A stretch of 64,000 bases of DNA from Methylibium sp. NZG (GCA_001263235.1 LGRD01000032.1:1-64000); one strand, 5' to 3'. Counted from the first letter of the stretch, positions 24,333-43,627 are shown. Translations and numbers: made by a program. Notes: generated by a model not told the origin, from the letters alone.

Positions 24333-24619
24333 GTCCGGCCGCCTGAGCCGGGCCTGCTGCGGCGGTCCGGTCAAAACCTCAGCCATGCCCCAGCCGCGAG
24401 CCACCGGCAGAGCCGATAATCTGGCGGTGGCGTTGTTTCGATCCCCCAAGACATCAGCAATGGTGGCCCTGCGCTGGCGACGCTCGTTTTCGCGCGTCGC
24501 CTGAGCCCGGGCCCGCGCGATACTGGCTGCCGCACGCGTTTGTGGCAAGCCACGGCAGGGCAGCACTGCCGCGCACTGCGCGCGGCGTCCTTCCGGACCC
24601 TTATCGTGCTGGAGCCTCC

Positions 24620-25204
24620 ATGCTGCTGATGATCGACAACTACGACAGCTTCACCTACAACCTGGTGCAGTACTTTGCCGAACTGGGCGAAGAGGTGCGC
24701 GTGTTCCGCAACGACCAGATCACGGTCGAAGGCATTGCCGAGTTGAAGCCGGCACAGCTCGTGCTGTCGCCTGGACCCTGCTCGCCGGCCGAGGCGGGCG
24801 TTTGCGTCGAGGCGGTGCGGCACTTCGCCGGCAAGCTGCCGCTGCTGGGTGTGTGCCTGGGGCACCAGAGCATCGGCGCGGCGCTCGGCGGCAAGGTAGT
24901 GCGGGCGGCCAGGCAGATGCACGGCAAGACCAGCCTGATCAGCACCGACGAACGCGGCGTGTACACCGCGCTGCCCAAGCAGTTCACGGTGATCCGCTAC
25001 CACTCCCTGACGATCGAACGTGCGAGTCTGCCGGCCGAGCTGGACATCACCGCGACGTCGGAAGACGGCGAGATCATGGGTGTGCGGCACCGCGGCCTGG
25101 CCGGCACAGCGACGCCGCTCGAAGGCGTGCAGTTCCACCCCGAATCGATCCTCACCGAACATGGTCACGCGATGCTGAAGAACTTCATCGGGTTGCGGCC
25201 ATGA
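24620..25204 (+). CDS. trpG: anthranilate synthase component II (glutamine amidotransferase)
   Basis: A 194-residue class I glutamine amidotransferase that supplies ammonia to TrpE and may also serve 4-amino-4-deoxychorismate synthase (PabA role). The triad is seen as Cys79 (GVCLGHQ), His173 and Glu175 (FHPES). The N-terminus [18 protein letters not shown] is typical. ATG 24620 follows GGAG. The 287-bp gap upstream has a GATAAT at 24415-24420 without a clear -35. The stop overlaps the ltaE start (ATGA). Confidence 0.95.
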   Translation: MLLMIDNYDSFTYNLVQYFAELGEEVRVFRNDQITVEGIAELKPAQLVLSPGPCSPAEAGVCVEAVRHFAGKLPLLGVCLGHQSIGAALGGKVVRAARQMHGKTSLISTDERGVYTALPKQFTVIRYHSLTIERASLPAELDITATSEDGEIMGVRHRGLAGTATPLEGVQFHPESILTEHGHAMLKNFIGLRP

Positions 25205-26211
25205 GCGTCGTCGACTTGCGCAGCGACACCGTCACCCGGCCCACCGCGGCCATGCGTGCGGCGATGCACGATGCCGAACTCGGCGACGACGTGTTCGGCG
25301 ACGACCCGACGGTGAATGCGCTGCAGGAACGCATCGCCGCCGTGCTCGGCAAGGAGGCTGCGCTGTTCGTGCCCACCGGCACGCAGAGCAACCTCACGGC
25401 GATCATGACGCACTGCGGGCGCGGCGACGAGTACATCGTCGGCCAGATGGCGCACACCTACCGCTGGGAGGGCGGCGGCGCCGCAGTGCTGGGCAGCGTG
25501 CAGCCGCAGCCGCTGGAGCACCAGCCCGACGGCACGCTCGCGCTGAAGGACATCGACGCAGCGGTCAAGCCCGACGATTCGCACTTCGCGCGCAGCCGCT
25601 TGCTGTGCCTGGAGAACACGATCGGCGGCAAGGTGCTGCCGCTGGCGTATGTCGCCGAAGCCACTGCGCTTGCGCGTCGGCGGGGGCTGGCCACCCACCT
25701 GGACGGCGCGCGCCTGTTCAATGCCGCCGTGAAGCTGGAGGTGCCCGCGCGCGACATCGCCGGCCACTTCGACAGCGTGTCGGTGTGCTTCTCCAAGGGC
25801 CTGGGCGCGCCGGCCGGCTCGTGCCTGGTCGGCCCGCGCGACTTCATCAGTGCAGCGCACCGCTGGCGCAAGATGCTCGGCGGCGGAATGCGCCAGGCCG
25901 GCGTGCTGGCCGCTGCGGCGCTGCATGCGCTGGACCACCATGTAGAGCGGCTGGACGACGACCACGCGCTGGCGCAACGTTTGGCCGCGGGGCTGCAGGG
26001 TCTGCCGGGCCTCACCATCGAACCACCGCAGACCAACATCCTGTTCGCCGACCTGCAGGGTGAACGTGCGGCGGGCCTGATGGCGCACCTGAAGTCGCGC
26101 GGCATACTCGCCACCGGCCTGTACCGGCTTCGCTTCGTGACGCACCTCGACGTCGATGCCGACGGTGTGGACCGCACCATCAGCGCGATGCGCGAGCACC
26201 TGCAGGCCTGA
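25201..26211 (+). CDS. ltaE: low-specificity L-threonine aldolase
   Basis: A 336-residue PLP enzyme that cleaves threonine or allo-threonine to glycine and acetaldehyde. The N-terminal [11 protein letters not shown] and the [12 protein letters not shown] loop are hallmarks. The PLP lysine is Lys199 in [11 protein letters not shown], and [13 protein letters not shown] holds the PLP Asp. Cytoplasmic. ATG 25201 overlaps the trpG stop, so it is part of the trp transcription unit, an unusual place for this enzyme. trpD follows after 54 bp. Confidence 0.95.
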   Translation: MSVVDLRSDTVTRPTAAMRAAMHDAELGDDVFGDDPTVNALQERIAAVLGKEAALFVPTGTQSNLTAIMTHCGRGDEYIVGQMAHTYRWEGGGAAVLGSVQPQPLEHQPDGTLALKDIDAAVKPDDSHFARSRLLCLENTIGGKVLPLAYVAEATALARRRGLATHLDGARLFNAAVKLEVPARDIAGHFDSVSVCFSKGLGAPAGSCLVGPRDFISAAHRWRKMLGGGMRQAGVLAAAALHALDHHVERLDDDHALAQRLAAGLQGLPGLTIEPPQTNILFADLQGERAAGLMAHLKSRGILATGLYRLRFVTHLDVDADGVDRTISAMREHLQA

Positions 26212-26265
26212 CCCCACGAACCGCACACACGCGCGCCGCGCGACCCCGAGCCCCCGGAGTTCACG

Positions 26266-27300
26266 ATGTCCCTCACCAACACCGAAGCGCTGACGCGCAC
26301 GATCGAACACCGCGAAATCTTCCACGACGAGATGCTGGCGCTCACGCGGCGCATCATGTCGGGCGAGATGTCGCCGGTGATGATGGCCGCGTTCCTCGTC
26401 GGCCTGCGCGTGAAGAAGGAAACCATCGGCGAGATCACCGCCGCCGCGCAGGTGATGCGCGAGTTCGCGACCAAGGTGGAAGTGGCCGACCGGCGGCACC
26501 TGGTCGACATCGTCGGCACCGGCGGCGACGGCTCGCACACCTTCAATATTTCGACCTGCAGCATGTTCGTCGCCGCGGCCTGCGGTGCGCGCGTGAGCAA
26601 GCATGGCAACCGCAGCGTCAGCAGCAAGTCGGGCAGCGCCGACGTGCTGGAGGCACTCGGCGTGCCGCTGTCGCTCACGCCGCAAGCGATCAGCCGCTGC
26701 ATCGCCGACACCGGCATCGGCTTCATGTTCGCGCCCAATCACCACCCGGCGATGAAGAACGTCGCGCCGGTGCGCAAGGAGCTCGGCGTTCGCACGATCT
26801 TCAACATCCTCGGCCCGCTGACCAACCCGGCCGATGCGCCGAACATCCTGATGGGCGTGTTTCACCCCGATCTGGTGGGCATCCAGGTGCGTGCGCTGCA
26901 GCGGCTGGGCGCGGAGCACGCGCTGGTGGTGTACGGGCGCGACGGCATGGACGAAGTCTCGCTCGGCGCGGCCACGTTGATCGGCGAGTTCAAGGACGGT
27001 GGCATCAGCGAGTACGAAGTCCACCCCGAGGACTTCGGCCTCACGATGGCAAGCAACCGCGCGCTGAAGGTGGAGACGCCGCAGCAATCGAAGGCGCTGC
27101 TGCAGTCGGTGCTCGACAACGAGCCGGGGCCGGCGCGCGACATCGTGATCCTGAATGCCGGCGTGGCGCTGTACGCCGCCAACGTGGCCACCAGCATGGC
27201 GCACGGGGTGGAGCTGGCGCGCGAGGCGGTGGCGAGCGGCAAGGCGCTGGCCAAGCTGCACCAGTTCGTCGCGCGCACGCAGGCCCTGCAGGCGGCGTGA
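26266..27300 (+). CDS. trpD: anthranilate phosphoribosyltransferase
   Basis: A 344-residue enzyme that joins anthranilate to PRPP. The glycine-rich PRPP loop GTGGDG, then [25 protein letters not shown] and the anthranilate-site strings [12 protein letters not shown] and [11 protein letters not shown] are all present. The length is normal. ATG 26266 has a GGAG about seven bases upstream. It is third in the trpG-ltaE-trpD-trpC-ung unit. Confidence 0.97.
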   Translation: MSLTNTEALTRTIEHREIFHDEMLALTRRIMSGEMSPVMMAAFLVGLRVKKETIGEITAAAQVMREFATKVEVADRRHLVDIVGTGGDGSHTFNISTCSMFVAAACGARVSKHGNRSVSSKSGSADVLEALGVPLSLTPQAISRCIADTGIGFMFAPNHHPAMKNVAPVRKELGVRTIFNILGPLTNPADAPNILMGVFHPDLVGIQVRALQRLGAEHALVVYGRDGMDEVSLGAATLIGEFKDGGISEYEVHPEDFGLTMASNRALKVETPQQSKALLQSVLDNEPGPARDIVILNAGVALYAANVATSMAHGVELAREAVASGKALAKLHQFVARTQALQAA

Positions 27301-27333
27301 GTTGGCACAGCGCACCGAGGTGAAGAGGCCGGC

Positions 27334-28161
27334 ATGGACGACATCCTGAAGCGCATCGTCGCCGTCAAGCGCGAGGAGCTCGCGGTCGCGCGCAAGCGCC
27401 GCAGCCTGGCCAGCCTGCGCAGCGACGCCGAAGCGCTGGGCGGCCAGCGCGACTTCGTCGGCGCGCTGCGCGCCAAGGTGGCCGGTGGCCAGGCGGCGGT
27501 GATCGCCGAAGTCAAGAAGGCCAGCCCGAGCAAGGGCGTGCTGCGCGAGCATTTCGTGCCGGCCGAAATTGCAGCGAGCTACGAACGCCACGGCGCGGCG
27601 GCGTTGAGCGTGCTGACCGACGTTCAGTTCTTCCAGGGTTCGCTCGACTTCCTTCAGCAGGCGCGTGCCGCCTGCGCGCTGCCGGTGCTGCGCAAGGACT
27701 TCATGATCGACGCATACCAGGTGTTCGAGGCGCGCGCTCACGGCGCCGATTGCATCCTGCTGATCGCCGCGTGCCTGGACAATGCGCAGATGGCCGACCT
27801 CGAAGCGCAAGCCGCCGCGCTGGGCATGGCGGTGCTGGTGGAAGTGCACGACGGCGCCGAACTCGACCGCGCGCTGCTTCTGAAGACGCCGCTGCTGGGC
27901 ATCAACAACCGCAACCTGCGCACCTTCGAGGTGTCGCTCGACGTGACGCTGGGCTTGCAGCACCGCGTGCCGCCGGATCGGCTGTTGGTGACCGAAAGCG
28001 GCATTCTGGGCGGCGTCGATGTGAAGCGAATGCGCGATGCCGGTGTGCACGCCTTTCTCGTCGGCGAGGCCTTCATGCGCGCTGCCGACCCCGGCGCCGC
28101 GCTGGCGGCGTTGTTCGGCACCGCGGCCCAGAAAGCGCCGCTCGACATGCCTGCGCGGTGA
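27334..28161 (+). CDS. trpC: indole-3-glycerol phosphate synthase
   Basis: A 275-residue TIM-barrel enzyme that closes the indole ring. Signatures include [16 protein letters not shown] (catalytic Lys and Glu region), [35 protein letters not shown] and VTESGI. It is the single-function form with no TrpF fusion. ATG 27334 follows GAAGAGG. The stop codon overlaps the GTG start of ung. Confidence 0.97.
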   Translation: MDDILKRIVAVKREELAVARKRRSLASLRSDAEALGGQRDFVGALRAKVAGGQAAVIAEVKKASPSKGVLREHFVPAEIAASYERHGAAALSVLTDVQFFQGSLDFLQQARAACALPVLRKDFMIDAYQVFEARAHGADCILLIAACLDNAQMADLEAQAAALGMAVLVEVHDGAELDRALLLKTPLLGINNRNLRTFEVSLDVTLGLQHRVPPDRLLVTESGILGGVDVKRMRDAGVHAFLVGEAFMRAADPGAALAALFGTAAQKAPLDMPAR

Positions 28162-28838
28162 CGGCGGACGACCTGCCGGCCGCGTTCGAGTCGTTGCCCT
28201 CGGCATGGCGCCAGGCGCTGCCGAGTTGGACGCCAGCACTTCAAGGCGCGGTCATCGGCCGCATTCGGCAGGCCTCGGGCTCGCGCCCGATTGCGCCGGC
28301 CGATCCGTTTCGCGCGCTGCGCTTTGCCCCGCCCGAGGGCGTCAAGTTCGTCATCCTCGGCCAGGACCCGTACCCGAGGCCGGGTCATGCCGACGGCCTG
28401 GCGTTTTCGGCCGGCCACGGCAAGCCGCACTCGCTGCAGCGCGTGTTCAAGGTGCTGCAGGCCGACCGGCCGAGCTTCGAGCCCCCCGCCACCTGGGCAC
28501 TGGATGACTGGGCGCGCCGCGGCGTGCTGTTGCTGAACCCGACACTGACCGTCGAGGTGGGCTCGGCCGGAAGCCACATGGACTGTGGTTGGCATGCGCT
28601 CACATCTCAGATCGTCCATCTTTTGTGCTGCTCAGCGACCCCGCCGACGTTTCTGCTTTGGGGCAAGCCCGCCAACGCTTTCTTCGACGAAAGCCAGCCC
28701 AAAGGCACCCGGCCGCGCGTGTTGCGCACTCGCCACCCGTCGCACGACTTCAAACGCGAGTTCATGGCCGAAGGCAGCCATTTCGTCGCCACCCAGGACA
28801 CGGTGGACTGGTGGGCCATCGGCCGGCGACCGGCGTGA
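28158..28838 (+). CDS. ung: uracil-DNA glycosylase (family 1 type, variant motif)
   Basis: A 226-residue DNA repair enzyme that removes uracil. The water-activating motif reads GQDPYP in place of the common GQDPYH, followed by [10 protein letters not shown]. The later motifs are [27 protein letters not shown] and RHPSHDF in place of HPSPLS. The fold and spacing fit family 1, but the changes suggest a diverged subgroup. The start is GTG 28158, overlapping the trpC stop (GTGA); no ATG gives a full N-terminus. It ends the trp unit and is followed 27 bp later by the tRNA-Tyr gene. Confidence 0.9.
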   Translation: MTADDLPAAFESLPSAWRQALPSWTPALQGAVIGRIRQASGSRPIAPADPFRALRFAPPEGVKFVILGQDPYPRPGHADGLAFSAGHGKPHSLQRVFKVLQADRPSFEPPATWALDDWARRGVLLLNPTLTVEVGSAGSHMDCGWHALTSQIVHLLCCSATPPTFLLWGKPANAFFDESQPKGTRPRVLRTRHPSHDFKREFMAEGSHFVATQDTVDWWAIGRRPA

Positions 28839-28841
28839 ACG

Positions 28842-28850
28842 TGCTATAGT
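28842..28850 (+). promoter_or_regulatory. extended -10 promoter of tRNA-tuf unit
   Basis: TGCTATAGT, an extended -10 element, ends 14 bp before the tRNA-Tyr gene, so the start would be near 28857. No clear -35 is present. It overlaps only the last 12 bp region after the ung stop. Confidence 0.55.
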
Positions 28851-28864
28851 CCCGGGTTCGTCTA

Positions 28865-28950
28865 GGAGGGGTGCCCGAGTGGCTAAAGGGGGCAGACTGT
28901 AAATCTGTTGGCTTACGCCTACGCTGGTTCGAATCCAGCCTCCTCCACCA
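28865..28950 (+). tRNA. tRNA-Tyr (GTA)
   Basis: 86 nt with encoded CCA. The acceptor GGAGGGG pairs with CTCCTCC, the anticodon loop is CTGTAAA, and the long variable arm expected for tRNA-Tyr is present. It is the first gene of the tRNA-Tyr, -Gly, -Thr, tuf, tRNA-Trp unit. Confidence 0.97.
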
Positions 28951-29003
28951 ACGCGCGCGGCAAGAAATCAGGGAGTGGTACACGGTCAAGCGCGGGGTTC
29001 AGC

Positions 29004-29079
29004 GCGGGAGTAGCTCAGTTGGTAGAGCTTTTGCCTTCCAAGCAAAATGTCGCGAGTTCGAGTCTCGTCTCCCGCTCCA
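29004..29079 (+). tRNA. tRNA-Gly (TCC)
   Basis: 76 nt with encoded CCA. The acceptor GCGGGAG pairs with CTCCCGC. The anticodon stem TTTGC/GCAAA encloses a loop with TCC, and the T-arm GTTCGAGTC is normal. Confidence 0.97.
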
Positions 29080-29160
29080 GCCATCAAGTCAGTCAGTCGA
29101 GAAAGCGGTACGCGGTCCCCAGCGGTTTGCGAATCAAACGTTCGAAAACCCGTGTGGAGC

Positions 29161-29235
<75 letters not shown>

Positions 29236-29291
29236 AGAGTTTCAGCATCGATCATTCAGGTTCCTCGTTCAGAGGTCGCTAGGAGCAGCAA

Positions 29292-30482
<1,191 letters not shown>

Positions 30483-30488
30483 GGATGT

Positions 30489-30564
30489 AGGGGCGTAGCT
30501 CAATTGGCAGAGCGCTGGTCTCCAAAACCAGAGGTTGGGGGTTCGATGCCCTCCGCCCCTGCCA
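30489..30564 (+). tRNA. tRNA-Trp (CCA)
   Basis: 76 nt with encoded CCA tail. The acceptor AGGGGCG pairs with CGCCCCT. The anticodon stem CTGGT/ACCAG encloses a CTCCAAA loop with anticodon CCA. It starts 6 bp after the tuf stop. Confidence 0.97.
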
Positions 30565-30696
30565 GACAACCGGTCTGAGCGCCGGCCACTGGCGACCGCA
30601 ACAGCCCGCAAGTTCACCAAAAGTGCCTGCGGGCTTTGCTGCTGAAAGGCGGCGGCAAGCGAAAGCGCGGTGCCGACGCGAACTGAACTGAAAACC

Positions 30697-31080
30697 ATGG
30701 CGAATCCTGAAGTCCAAACCGTTTCCACTGGCGCCGACAAAGCCAAGCTAGCCGCCGCGGCGCTGCTGGTGGTGGCGGCCGTGGTTGTGTTCTACGTGCT
30801 GGGCAAGCAAGACCTGTGGCTGCGCGTCGGCGCGCTGGTGTTGCTGATGGCCGCTGGCGTCGGTGTGTTCTTCACCTCTGAGCCGGGCAAGCAACTGATC
30901 GCGTACGGCCAGGACTCGGCTCGCGAGGTGCGCAAGGTGGTTTGGCCCACCCGCAAGGAAGCCATGCAGATGACCGGCTACGTGTTCGCCTTCGTGTTCG
31001 TGATGGCGTTGTTTTTGTGGCTCACCGACAAGACGCTGGAATGGGTGATCTACGAATTGATCCTGGGTTGGAAGAGGTGA
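30697..31080 (+). CDS. secE: preprotein translocase subunit SecE
   Basis: A 127-residue inner-membrane subunit of the SecYEG channel. Like gammaproteobacterial SecE it has three membrane segments (about 17-36, 40-60, 95-118), not one. The conserved cytoplasmic amphipathic helix shows [17 protein letters not shown] 30697 was chosen over upstream alternative starts because it gives the usual MANP-type N-terminus. nusG follows after 10 bp. Confidence 0.95.
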   Translation: MANPEVQTVSTGADKAKLAAAALLVVAAVVVFYVLGKQDLWLRVGALVLLMAAGVGVFFTSEPGKQLIAYGQDSAREVRKVVWPTRKEAMQMTGYVFAFVFVMALFLWLTDKTLEWVIYELILGWKR

Positions 31081-31090
31081 GGACGCCAGC

Positions 31091-31702
31091 ATGAGCACCG
31101 AACAACTCGCCACTTCGTCTGCGCCGGACGCGGCACCGGCTGATGCCCCCTTCGTCGCCACCCCGGCCACGAACAAGCGCTGGTACGTTGTGCACGCCTA
31201 TTCCGGCATGGAAAAGGCCGTCGAGCGCAACCTGCGCGAGCGCATCGACCGCTCGGAACTCCAGGACAAGTTCGGCCGCATCCTCGTGCCGATGGAAGAG
31301 GTGGTCGAGCTCAAGAACGGCAAGAAGTCGGTCAGCGAGCGGCGCTTCTTCCCTGGTTACGTGCTGGTCGAGATGGAAATGGCCGACGACACCTGGCATC
31401 TCGTCAAGCACACCAGCAAGGTGACCGGCTTCGTCGGCGGCGCGAAGAATCGCCCGTCGCCGATCTCCGAAGCCGAGGTGATGAAGATCGTCACCCAGAT
31501 GCAAGAGGGCGTCGAGAAGCCGCGCCCCAAGGTGCAGTGGGAAGTGGGCGAACTGGTGCGCGTCAAAGAAGGTCCGTTCACCGATTTCAACGGCGCGGTC
31601 GAAGACGTCAACTACGACAAGTCCAAGGTGCGTGTGTCGGTGACGATCTTCGGGCGCGCGACCGGCGTCGAGCTCGACTTCTCGCAGGTGGAGAAAGTCT
31701 GA
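31091..31702 (+). CDS. nusG: transcription antitermination factor NusG
   Basis: A 203-residue protein with the NGN domain ([20 protein letters not shown] from about residue 32) and the C-terminal KOW domain ([21 protein letters not shown]). It binds RNA polymerase and links it to Rho or the ribosome. An extra acidic/Ala-rich N-terminal tail of about 30 residues precedes the NGN domain. It is the second gene of the secE-nusG unit. A 176-bp structured leader separates it from rplK. Confidence 0.97.
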   Translation: MSTEQLATSSAPDAAPADAPFVATPATNKRWYVVHAYSGMEKAVERNLRERIDRSELQDKFGRILVPMEEVVELKNGKKSVSERRFFPGYVLVEMEMADDTWHLVKHTSKVTGFVGGAKNRPSPISEAEVMKIVTQMQEGVEKPRPKVQWEVGELVRVKEGPFTDFNGAVEDVNYDKSKVRVSVTIFGRATGVELDFSQVEKV

Positions 31703-31719
31703 CGAAGTTTTGAGGTGCT

Positions 31720-31790
31720 GGCGGGAGCACTGGCGAGGCGCATGCTTCGCATGAATCCCGCCCGTTGCTGCCGGTGACGAGACACCGGCA
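31720..31790 (+). promoter_or_regulatory. structured leader upstream of rplKA
   Basis: Strong nested hairpins: outer GGCGGGA (31720-31726) with TCCCGCC (31756-31762), inner CATGC/GCATG with a TTC loop (31741-31753), then TGCCGGTG/CACCGGCA (31769-31790). They lie between nusG and rplK, where RNA control of the L11-L1 unit is expected. There is no T-run. Confidence 0.5.
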
Positions 31791-31878
31791 CGAGGAGCGA
31801 AGGTAACCAGCCCTTTGCGTTTGAACTCAACAACCGTGTGCCCGACAAGGCGCTGCGGTTGACCTGAAGGAAAGAGTT

Positions 31879-32310
31879 ATGGCCAAGAAGATAGTCGGCT
31901 TGATCAAGCTGCAAATCCCCGCCGGCAAGGCAAACCCGTCGCCTCCGATCGGCCCCGCGCTCGGTCAGCGCGGCTTGAACATCATGGAGTTCTGCAAGGC
32001 GTTCAACGCCCAAACGCAGAGCATGGAGCCGGGCCTGGTGCTGCCGGTGGTGATCACAGCGTTCGCCGACAAGTCGTTCACCTTCGTGCTGAAGTCGCCG
32101 CCCGCGACGGTGCTGATCAAGAAAGCGATCAAGCTCGACAAGGGTTCGGCCAAGCCGCACACCGACAAGGTCGGCAAGATCACGCGGGCACAGCTGGAAG
32201 AGATCGCCAAGATCAAGATCAAGGACCTGACGGCCGCCAACATGGACGCCGCCGTTCGCACGATCGCCGGCACTGCCCGCTCGATGGGCGTCACCTCGGA
32301 GGGTGTCTGA
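31879..32310 (+). CDS. rplK: 50S ribosomal protein L11
   Basis: 143 residues, normal size. The N-terminal [31 protein letters not shown] is the L11 signature, and the C-terminal rRNA-binding domain ends with SMGVTSEGV. It forms the GTPase-associated centre with L10 and L12. ATG 31879 follows AAGGAAAG. The rplA start is 1 bp after its stop. Confidence 0.99.
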   Translation: MAKKIVGLIKLQIPAGKANPSPPIGPALGQRGLNIMEFCKAFNAQTQSMEPGLVLPVVITAFADKSFTFVLKSPPATVLIKKAIKLDKGSAKPHTDKVGKITRAQLEEIAKIKIKDLTAANMDAAVRTIAGTARSMGVTSEGV

Positions 32311-32311
32311 C

Positions 32312-33022
32312 ATGGCCAAACTGACCAAACGCCAGAAGGCCCTGGCCGACAAGGTGGACAGCAACAAGCTCTACCCGCTCGACAACGCGCTGGCCATCGT
32401 CAAGGAATGCGCGACCGCGAAGTTCGATGAGTCGATCGACGTGGCCGTGCAGCTCGGCATCGACGCCAAGAAGTCCGACCAGGTGGTGCGCGGCGCCGTC
32501 GTGATGCCCAACGGCACCGGCAAGACCAAGCGCGTCGCGGTGTTCGCACAAGGCGCCAAGGCCGAAGAAGCCAAGGCCGCTGGCGCCGACATCGTCGGCA
32601 TGGACGACCTGGCCGAGCAGATCAAGGCCGGCAACATGAACTTCGACGTCGTGATCGCCTCGCCGGACACGATGCGCATCGTCGGTACGCTGGGCCAGAT
32701 CCTGGGCCCGCGCGGCCTGATGCCCAACCCGAAGGTCGGCACCGTGACGCCTGATGTGGCGACCGCGGTGAAGAACGCCAAGGCCGGCCAGGTGCAGTTC
32801 CGTGTCGACAAGGCCGGCATCGTGCACGCCACGATCGGTCGCCGCTCGTTCGATGCCGACAAGCTCGGCGGCAACCTGCGCGCGCTGATCGAGGCGCTGA
32901 ACAAGGCCAAGCCGGCGTCGAGCAAGGGCATCTACCTGCGCAAGGTGGCGGTGTCGTCGACGATGGGCGTGGGCGCCCGGGTCGACGTGGCCTCGATCAA
33001 CGCTGCGGCGCAGGCCGCGTAG
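32312..33022 (+). CDS. rplA: 50S ribosomal protein L1
   Basis: 236 residues with L1 hallmarks: [26 protein letters not shown] and [16 protein letters not shown]. It binds 23S rRNA in the L1 stalk and, in known bacteria, represses its own rplKA message. ATG 32312 directly follows the rplK stop, which suggests coupling. A GTG three codons earlier overlaps rplK and is less likely. Confidence 0.99.
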   Translation: MAKLTKRQKALADKVDSNKLYPLDNALAIVKECATAKFDESIDVAVQLGIDAKKSDQVVRGAVVMPNGTGKTKRVAVFAQGAKAEEAKAAGADIVGMDDLAEQIKAGNMNFDVVIASPDTMRIVGTLGQILGPRGLMPNPKVGTVTPDVATAVKNAKAGQVQFRVDKAGIVHATIGRRSFDADKLGGNLRALIEALNKAKPASSKGIYLRKVAVSSTMGVGARVDVASINAAAQAA

Positions 33023-33079
33023 TCGAAAGAAATCAAGCCGCGGCGCGCGTCTGGCGCCGGGGCGGATGAGTTTGGTGGG

Positions 33080-33300
33080 CTGCGCGGGTTGAAAGACCCG
33101 CGCAGGTCATCCAAGACCGCTGGTGCGATCTTCGTGGTCGCTTAATGGACGGCACGGCACGGTGAACAACCGCGCCGCGCAACAAGCCAGCGCAGATGGC
33201 GGTCCCGCTGAGAAGGAATGAAAGGTTCCTGGTCAGAAGGTCGCTGAACTTTGGAAGAGCATTCGAAGGCCCGCAAAGCCCGAGGGTGCGTGATGTGAGG
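33080..33300 (+). promoter_or_regulatory. L10 leader (autoregulatory mRNA region)
   Basis: The 286-bp gap before rplJ holds a perfect 10-bp hairpin, CTGCGCGGGT and ACCCGCGCAG (33080-33105). After it comes CCAAGACCGCTGGTG with a second hairpin and CGCTTAAT, matching the layout of the L10 leader to which L10-L12 binds. A feedback role on rplJL is inferred from the known family. Confidence 0.65.
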
Positions 33301-33308
33301 AGCAGACC

Positions 33309-33848
33309 TTGAGTCTCAATCGCAACGAGAAAGCCGCCGTGGTGACGGATGTGGCTGCGCAGGTCGCGCGGTCGCAGACGCTCGCGCTGGCCGAGTACCG
33401 TGGCCTCACCGTGGAACACTTGAACGCGCTGCGCAGGCAAGCGCGCGACAAGGGGGTGTACCTTCATGTCTTGAAGAACACCCTCGCCCGTCGCGCGGTC
33501 GCCGGCACGCCGTTCGAAGTGGCCTCGGGGAGCATGGTCGGCCCGCTGATCTACGGCTTTTCAGAGGACGCTGTCGCCGCGGCCAAAGTCATCTCCGACT
33601 TTGCCAAGGGCAACGACAAGCTGGTCGTCAAGGCCGGCGCCTACGCCGGCAAGGCGCTGGACGCAGACGGGGTGAAAGCCCTGGCCGCGATCCCGACGAA
33701 GGAAGTGCTGCTGGCCCAGTTGCTGGGCCTGATGCAGTCGCCGATCTCGCGCTTTGCCCGGGTGCTGGCAGCGGTGGCTGAAAAGCGTGCCGGGCCTGCT
33801 GCGGACGCTGCAGCGGAGCCGGCTGCCGAAGCCACGCCGGCCGCCTGA
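33309..33848 (+). CDS. rplJ: 50S ribosomal protein L10
   Basis: 179 residues. The N-terminal rRNA-binding part has [28 protein letters not shown] and [13 protein letters not shown]. The C-terminal helix carries L12 dimers, and the tail is Ala-rich. The start is a rare TTG at 33309, placed 8 nt after GAGGAG; no ATG gives a full N-terminus. It is probably under control of the upstream L10 leader. Confidence 0.97.
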   Translation: MSLNRNEKAAVVTDVAAQVARSQTLALAEYRGLTVEHLNALRRQARDKGVYLHVLKNTLARRAVAGTPFEVASGSMVGPLIYGFSEDAVAAAKVISDFAKGNDKLVVKAGAYAGKALDADGVKALAAIPTKEVLLAQLLGLMQSPISRFARVLAAVAEKRAGPAADAAAEPAAEATPAA

Positions 33849-33905
33849 GCGCGCCCCCACGACGACCCTTTCATTCAAACCTTTTTCTGATTCAGGAAGA
33901 TCAAC

Positions 33906-34286
33906 ATGGCATTCGATAAAGACGCATTCATGACCGCCCTCGACGGCATGTCGGTGATGGAACTCAACGACCTGGTCAAGGCCATCGAAGAGAAGTTCGG
34001 CGTGTCCGCCGCAGCAATGTCGGCCCCGGCCGGCGGCGGTGGTGGCGGTGCTGCCGCGGCCGCAGTGGAAGAGCAGACCGAGTTCAGCGTGATGCTGCTC
34101 GAAGCCGGCGCGAACAAGGTCTCGGTCATCAAGGCCGTGCGCGAACTGACGGGCCTGGGCCTGAAGGAAGCCAAGGACCTGGTGGATGGCGCGCCCAAGG
34201 CCGTCAAGGAAGGCATTGCCAAGGCCGACGCCGAAGCCGCCAAGAAGAAGCTGGAAGACGCCGGCGCCAAGGCCGCACTGAAGTAA
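33906..34286 (+). CDS. rplL: 50S ribosomal protein L7/L12
   Basis: 126 residues. An N-terminal dimer domain ([27 protein letters not shown]), an Ala/Gly hinge (GGGGGGAAAAA) and a C-terminal factor-binding domain with [21 protein letters not shown]. It recruits translation GTPases. ATG 33906 follows CAGGAAG. It lies 57 bp after rplJ. Confidence 0.99.
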   Translation: MAFDKDAFMTALDGMSVMELNDLVKAIEEKFGVSAAAMSAPAGGGGGGAAAAAVEEQTEFSVMLLEAGANKVSVIKAVRELTGLGLKEAKDLVDGAPKAVKEGIAKADAEAAKKKLEDAGAKAALK

Positions 34287-34303
34287 TCGGCTGTGGTGCG
34301 CAC

Positions 34304-34334
34304 GGGCTGGGCGCCGAGCTTCGGCACCCGGCCC
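34304..34334 (+). terminator. attenuator-like hairpin between rplL and rpoB
   Basis: A stem of about 13 bp with one mismatch (GGGCTGGG.GCCGA against TCGGC.CCCGGCCC), loop GCT, is followed by TTTGCGCTT. It sits 18 bp after the rplL stop, where partial termination before rpoB is known in other bacteria. The rest of the 366-bp gap (to 34652) has a small GGTTGG/CCAACC hairpin near 34520 and no gene. Confidence 0.5.
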
Positions 34335-34652
34335 TTTGCGCTTCATGCCCTTGTTCGAAGGGCCATCTTCGCCGGTGGCCGCAGAGATCAGCTGAAAGAG
34401 TTCCAATCTCCCGTTGCGGAGTGCAACTCTTCCAAGTGATTTCAAGCGTTCTCTGATCCGACTGCAGAGAACCAAGTTTGGTCGGGCTTCGGTGCAATGC
34501 CGGGGTTGTCCGCCAGCGGTTGGTAGTGGCCAACCACCAAGCTTCGCGGTGTCTGGGCTCTTCAAGAAGGAGCAGGCGCCGGACAGACAGTCGCCGACGG
34601 AGGTGTCGGCCCAGGCGGGGCCGAACGTCCTGAGACGGAGTGGAAACGACCC

Positions 34653-38777
<4,125 letters not shown>

Positions 38778-38794
38778 TAGGAAGGAAACAGAAC

Positions 38795-43018
<4,224 letters not shown>

Positions 43019-43042
43019 CGATCGCGGTCTGGTTCTCTGCGC

Positions 43043-43068
43043 GGGGCGGCCTTGGTGCCGCCCCTTTT
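43043..43068 (+). terminator. intrinsic terminator after rpoC
   Basis: A perfect 8-bp stem, GGGGCGGC and GCCGCCCC, loop CTTGGT, followed by TTTTCATT, 24 bp after the rpoC stop. Confidence 0.9.
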
Positions 43069-43128
43069 CATTCGCGCCGCGCTCTGTGATGGCCGGCTTG
43101 TGCGCGGTGCTTGCTCAGCGAGCGGCGC

Positions 43129-43584
43129 TCATCGCCTGGCGCCCCAAACCGCAGGCGGCATGATCGCCAGCCCGAGCGCGCGGGCGCCGCGTGCGCAGCG
43201 CAGCACCGCGCGGTCGCGGCTCAGCAGCGCGCTGGCGCCGACGTGCAGTGCCAGGTCGATGAAAGGCTGGTCGTCGGGGTCGGTGCAGCGAGGCGAGCGC
43301 GGCAGCGGTTGTGGCGGCGCGGGCACCATGTTGGCCGAGCGCGCCCAGGCAGCCCACAAGGCAGACGCGTCGGGGCGCCAGGCGTCGAGGCTGCCACGCA
43401 TCAGCACGCGTTCGAGTTCGTCGCGCATCGCCTGCGTTGCCACCCAGCGCGCAGCACCGGCGGTCAGCGCACCGGCCAGCGCGTCACAACCGGGATCGCG
43501 AAACACGAGCCAGTCGAGTACGACATTGGTGTCCAGCACCAGCAAGACAGGCGACTCTGTCGTTGGCGTAGCGAGTTCAAGCAT
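43129..43584 (-). CDS. PIN-domain protein, putative toxin-type RNase
   Basis: A 151-residue PIN fold. The acidic/Asn signature VLDTNVVLDWLV is near residue 16-27 (Asp18, Asn20), followed by a middle ATQAMRDELERVL and a later DPDDQPFIDLA, with Asp residues that could bind metal. It resembles the group annotated as toxin components of the PIN family. No antitoxin gene is adjacent, so it may be an orphan. The start at 43584 is the first ATG that gives a compact protein, with a weak ribosome site. It sits antisense between rpoC and rplN. Confidence 0.75.
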   Translation of the reverse strand: MLELATPTTESPVLLVLDTNVVLDWLVFRDPGCDALAGALTAGAARWVATQAMRDELERVLMRGSLDAWRPDASALWAAWARSANMVPAPPQPLPRSPRCTDPDDQPFIDLALHVGASALLSRDRAVLRCARGARALGLAIMPPAVWGARR

Positions 43585-43627
43585 CGAGCGGCAGGGCAGT
43601 GGGCCCAAATACGACGACGTGTCGGGT

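Noticed and set aside
24460-24504. 14-codon frame with one Trp codon before trpG, considered as a second trp leader
   Set aside because: Only one Trp codon, no ribosome site and no following hairpin pair; one such frame is expected by chance.
25165-28239. Minus-strand 1000-codon frame antisense to ltaE, trpD and trpC
   Set aside because: The three plus-strand genes are unambiguous. The antisense frame crosses several gene borders and has no family features.
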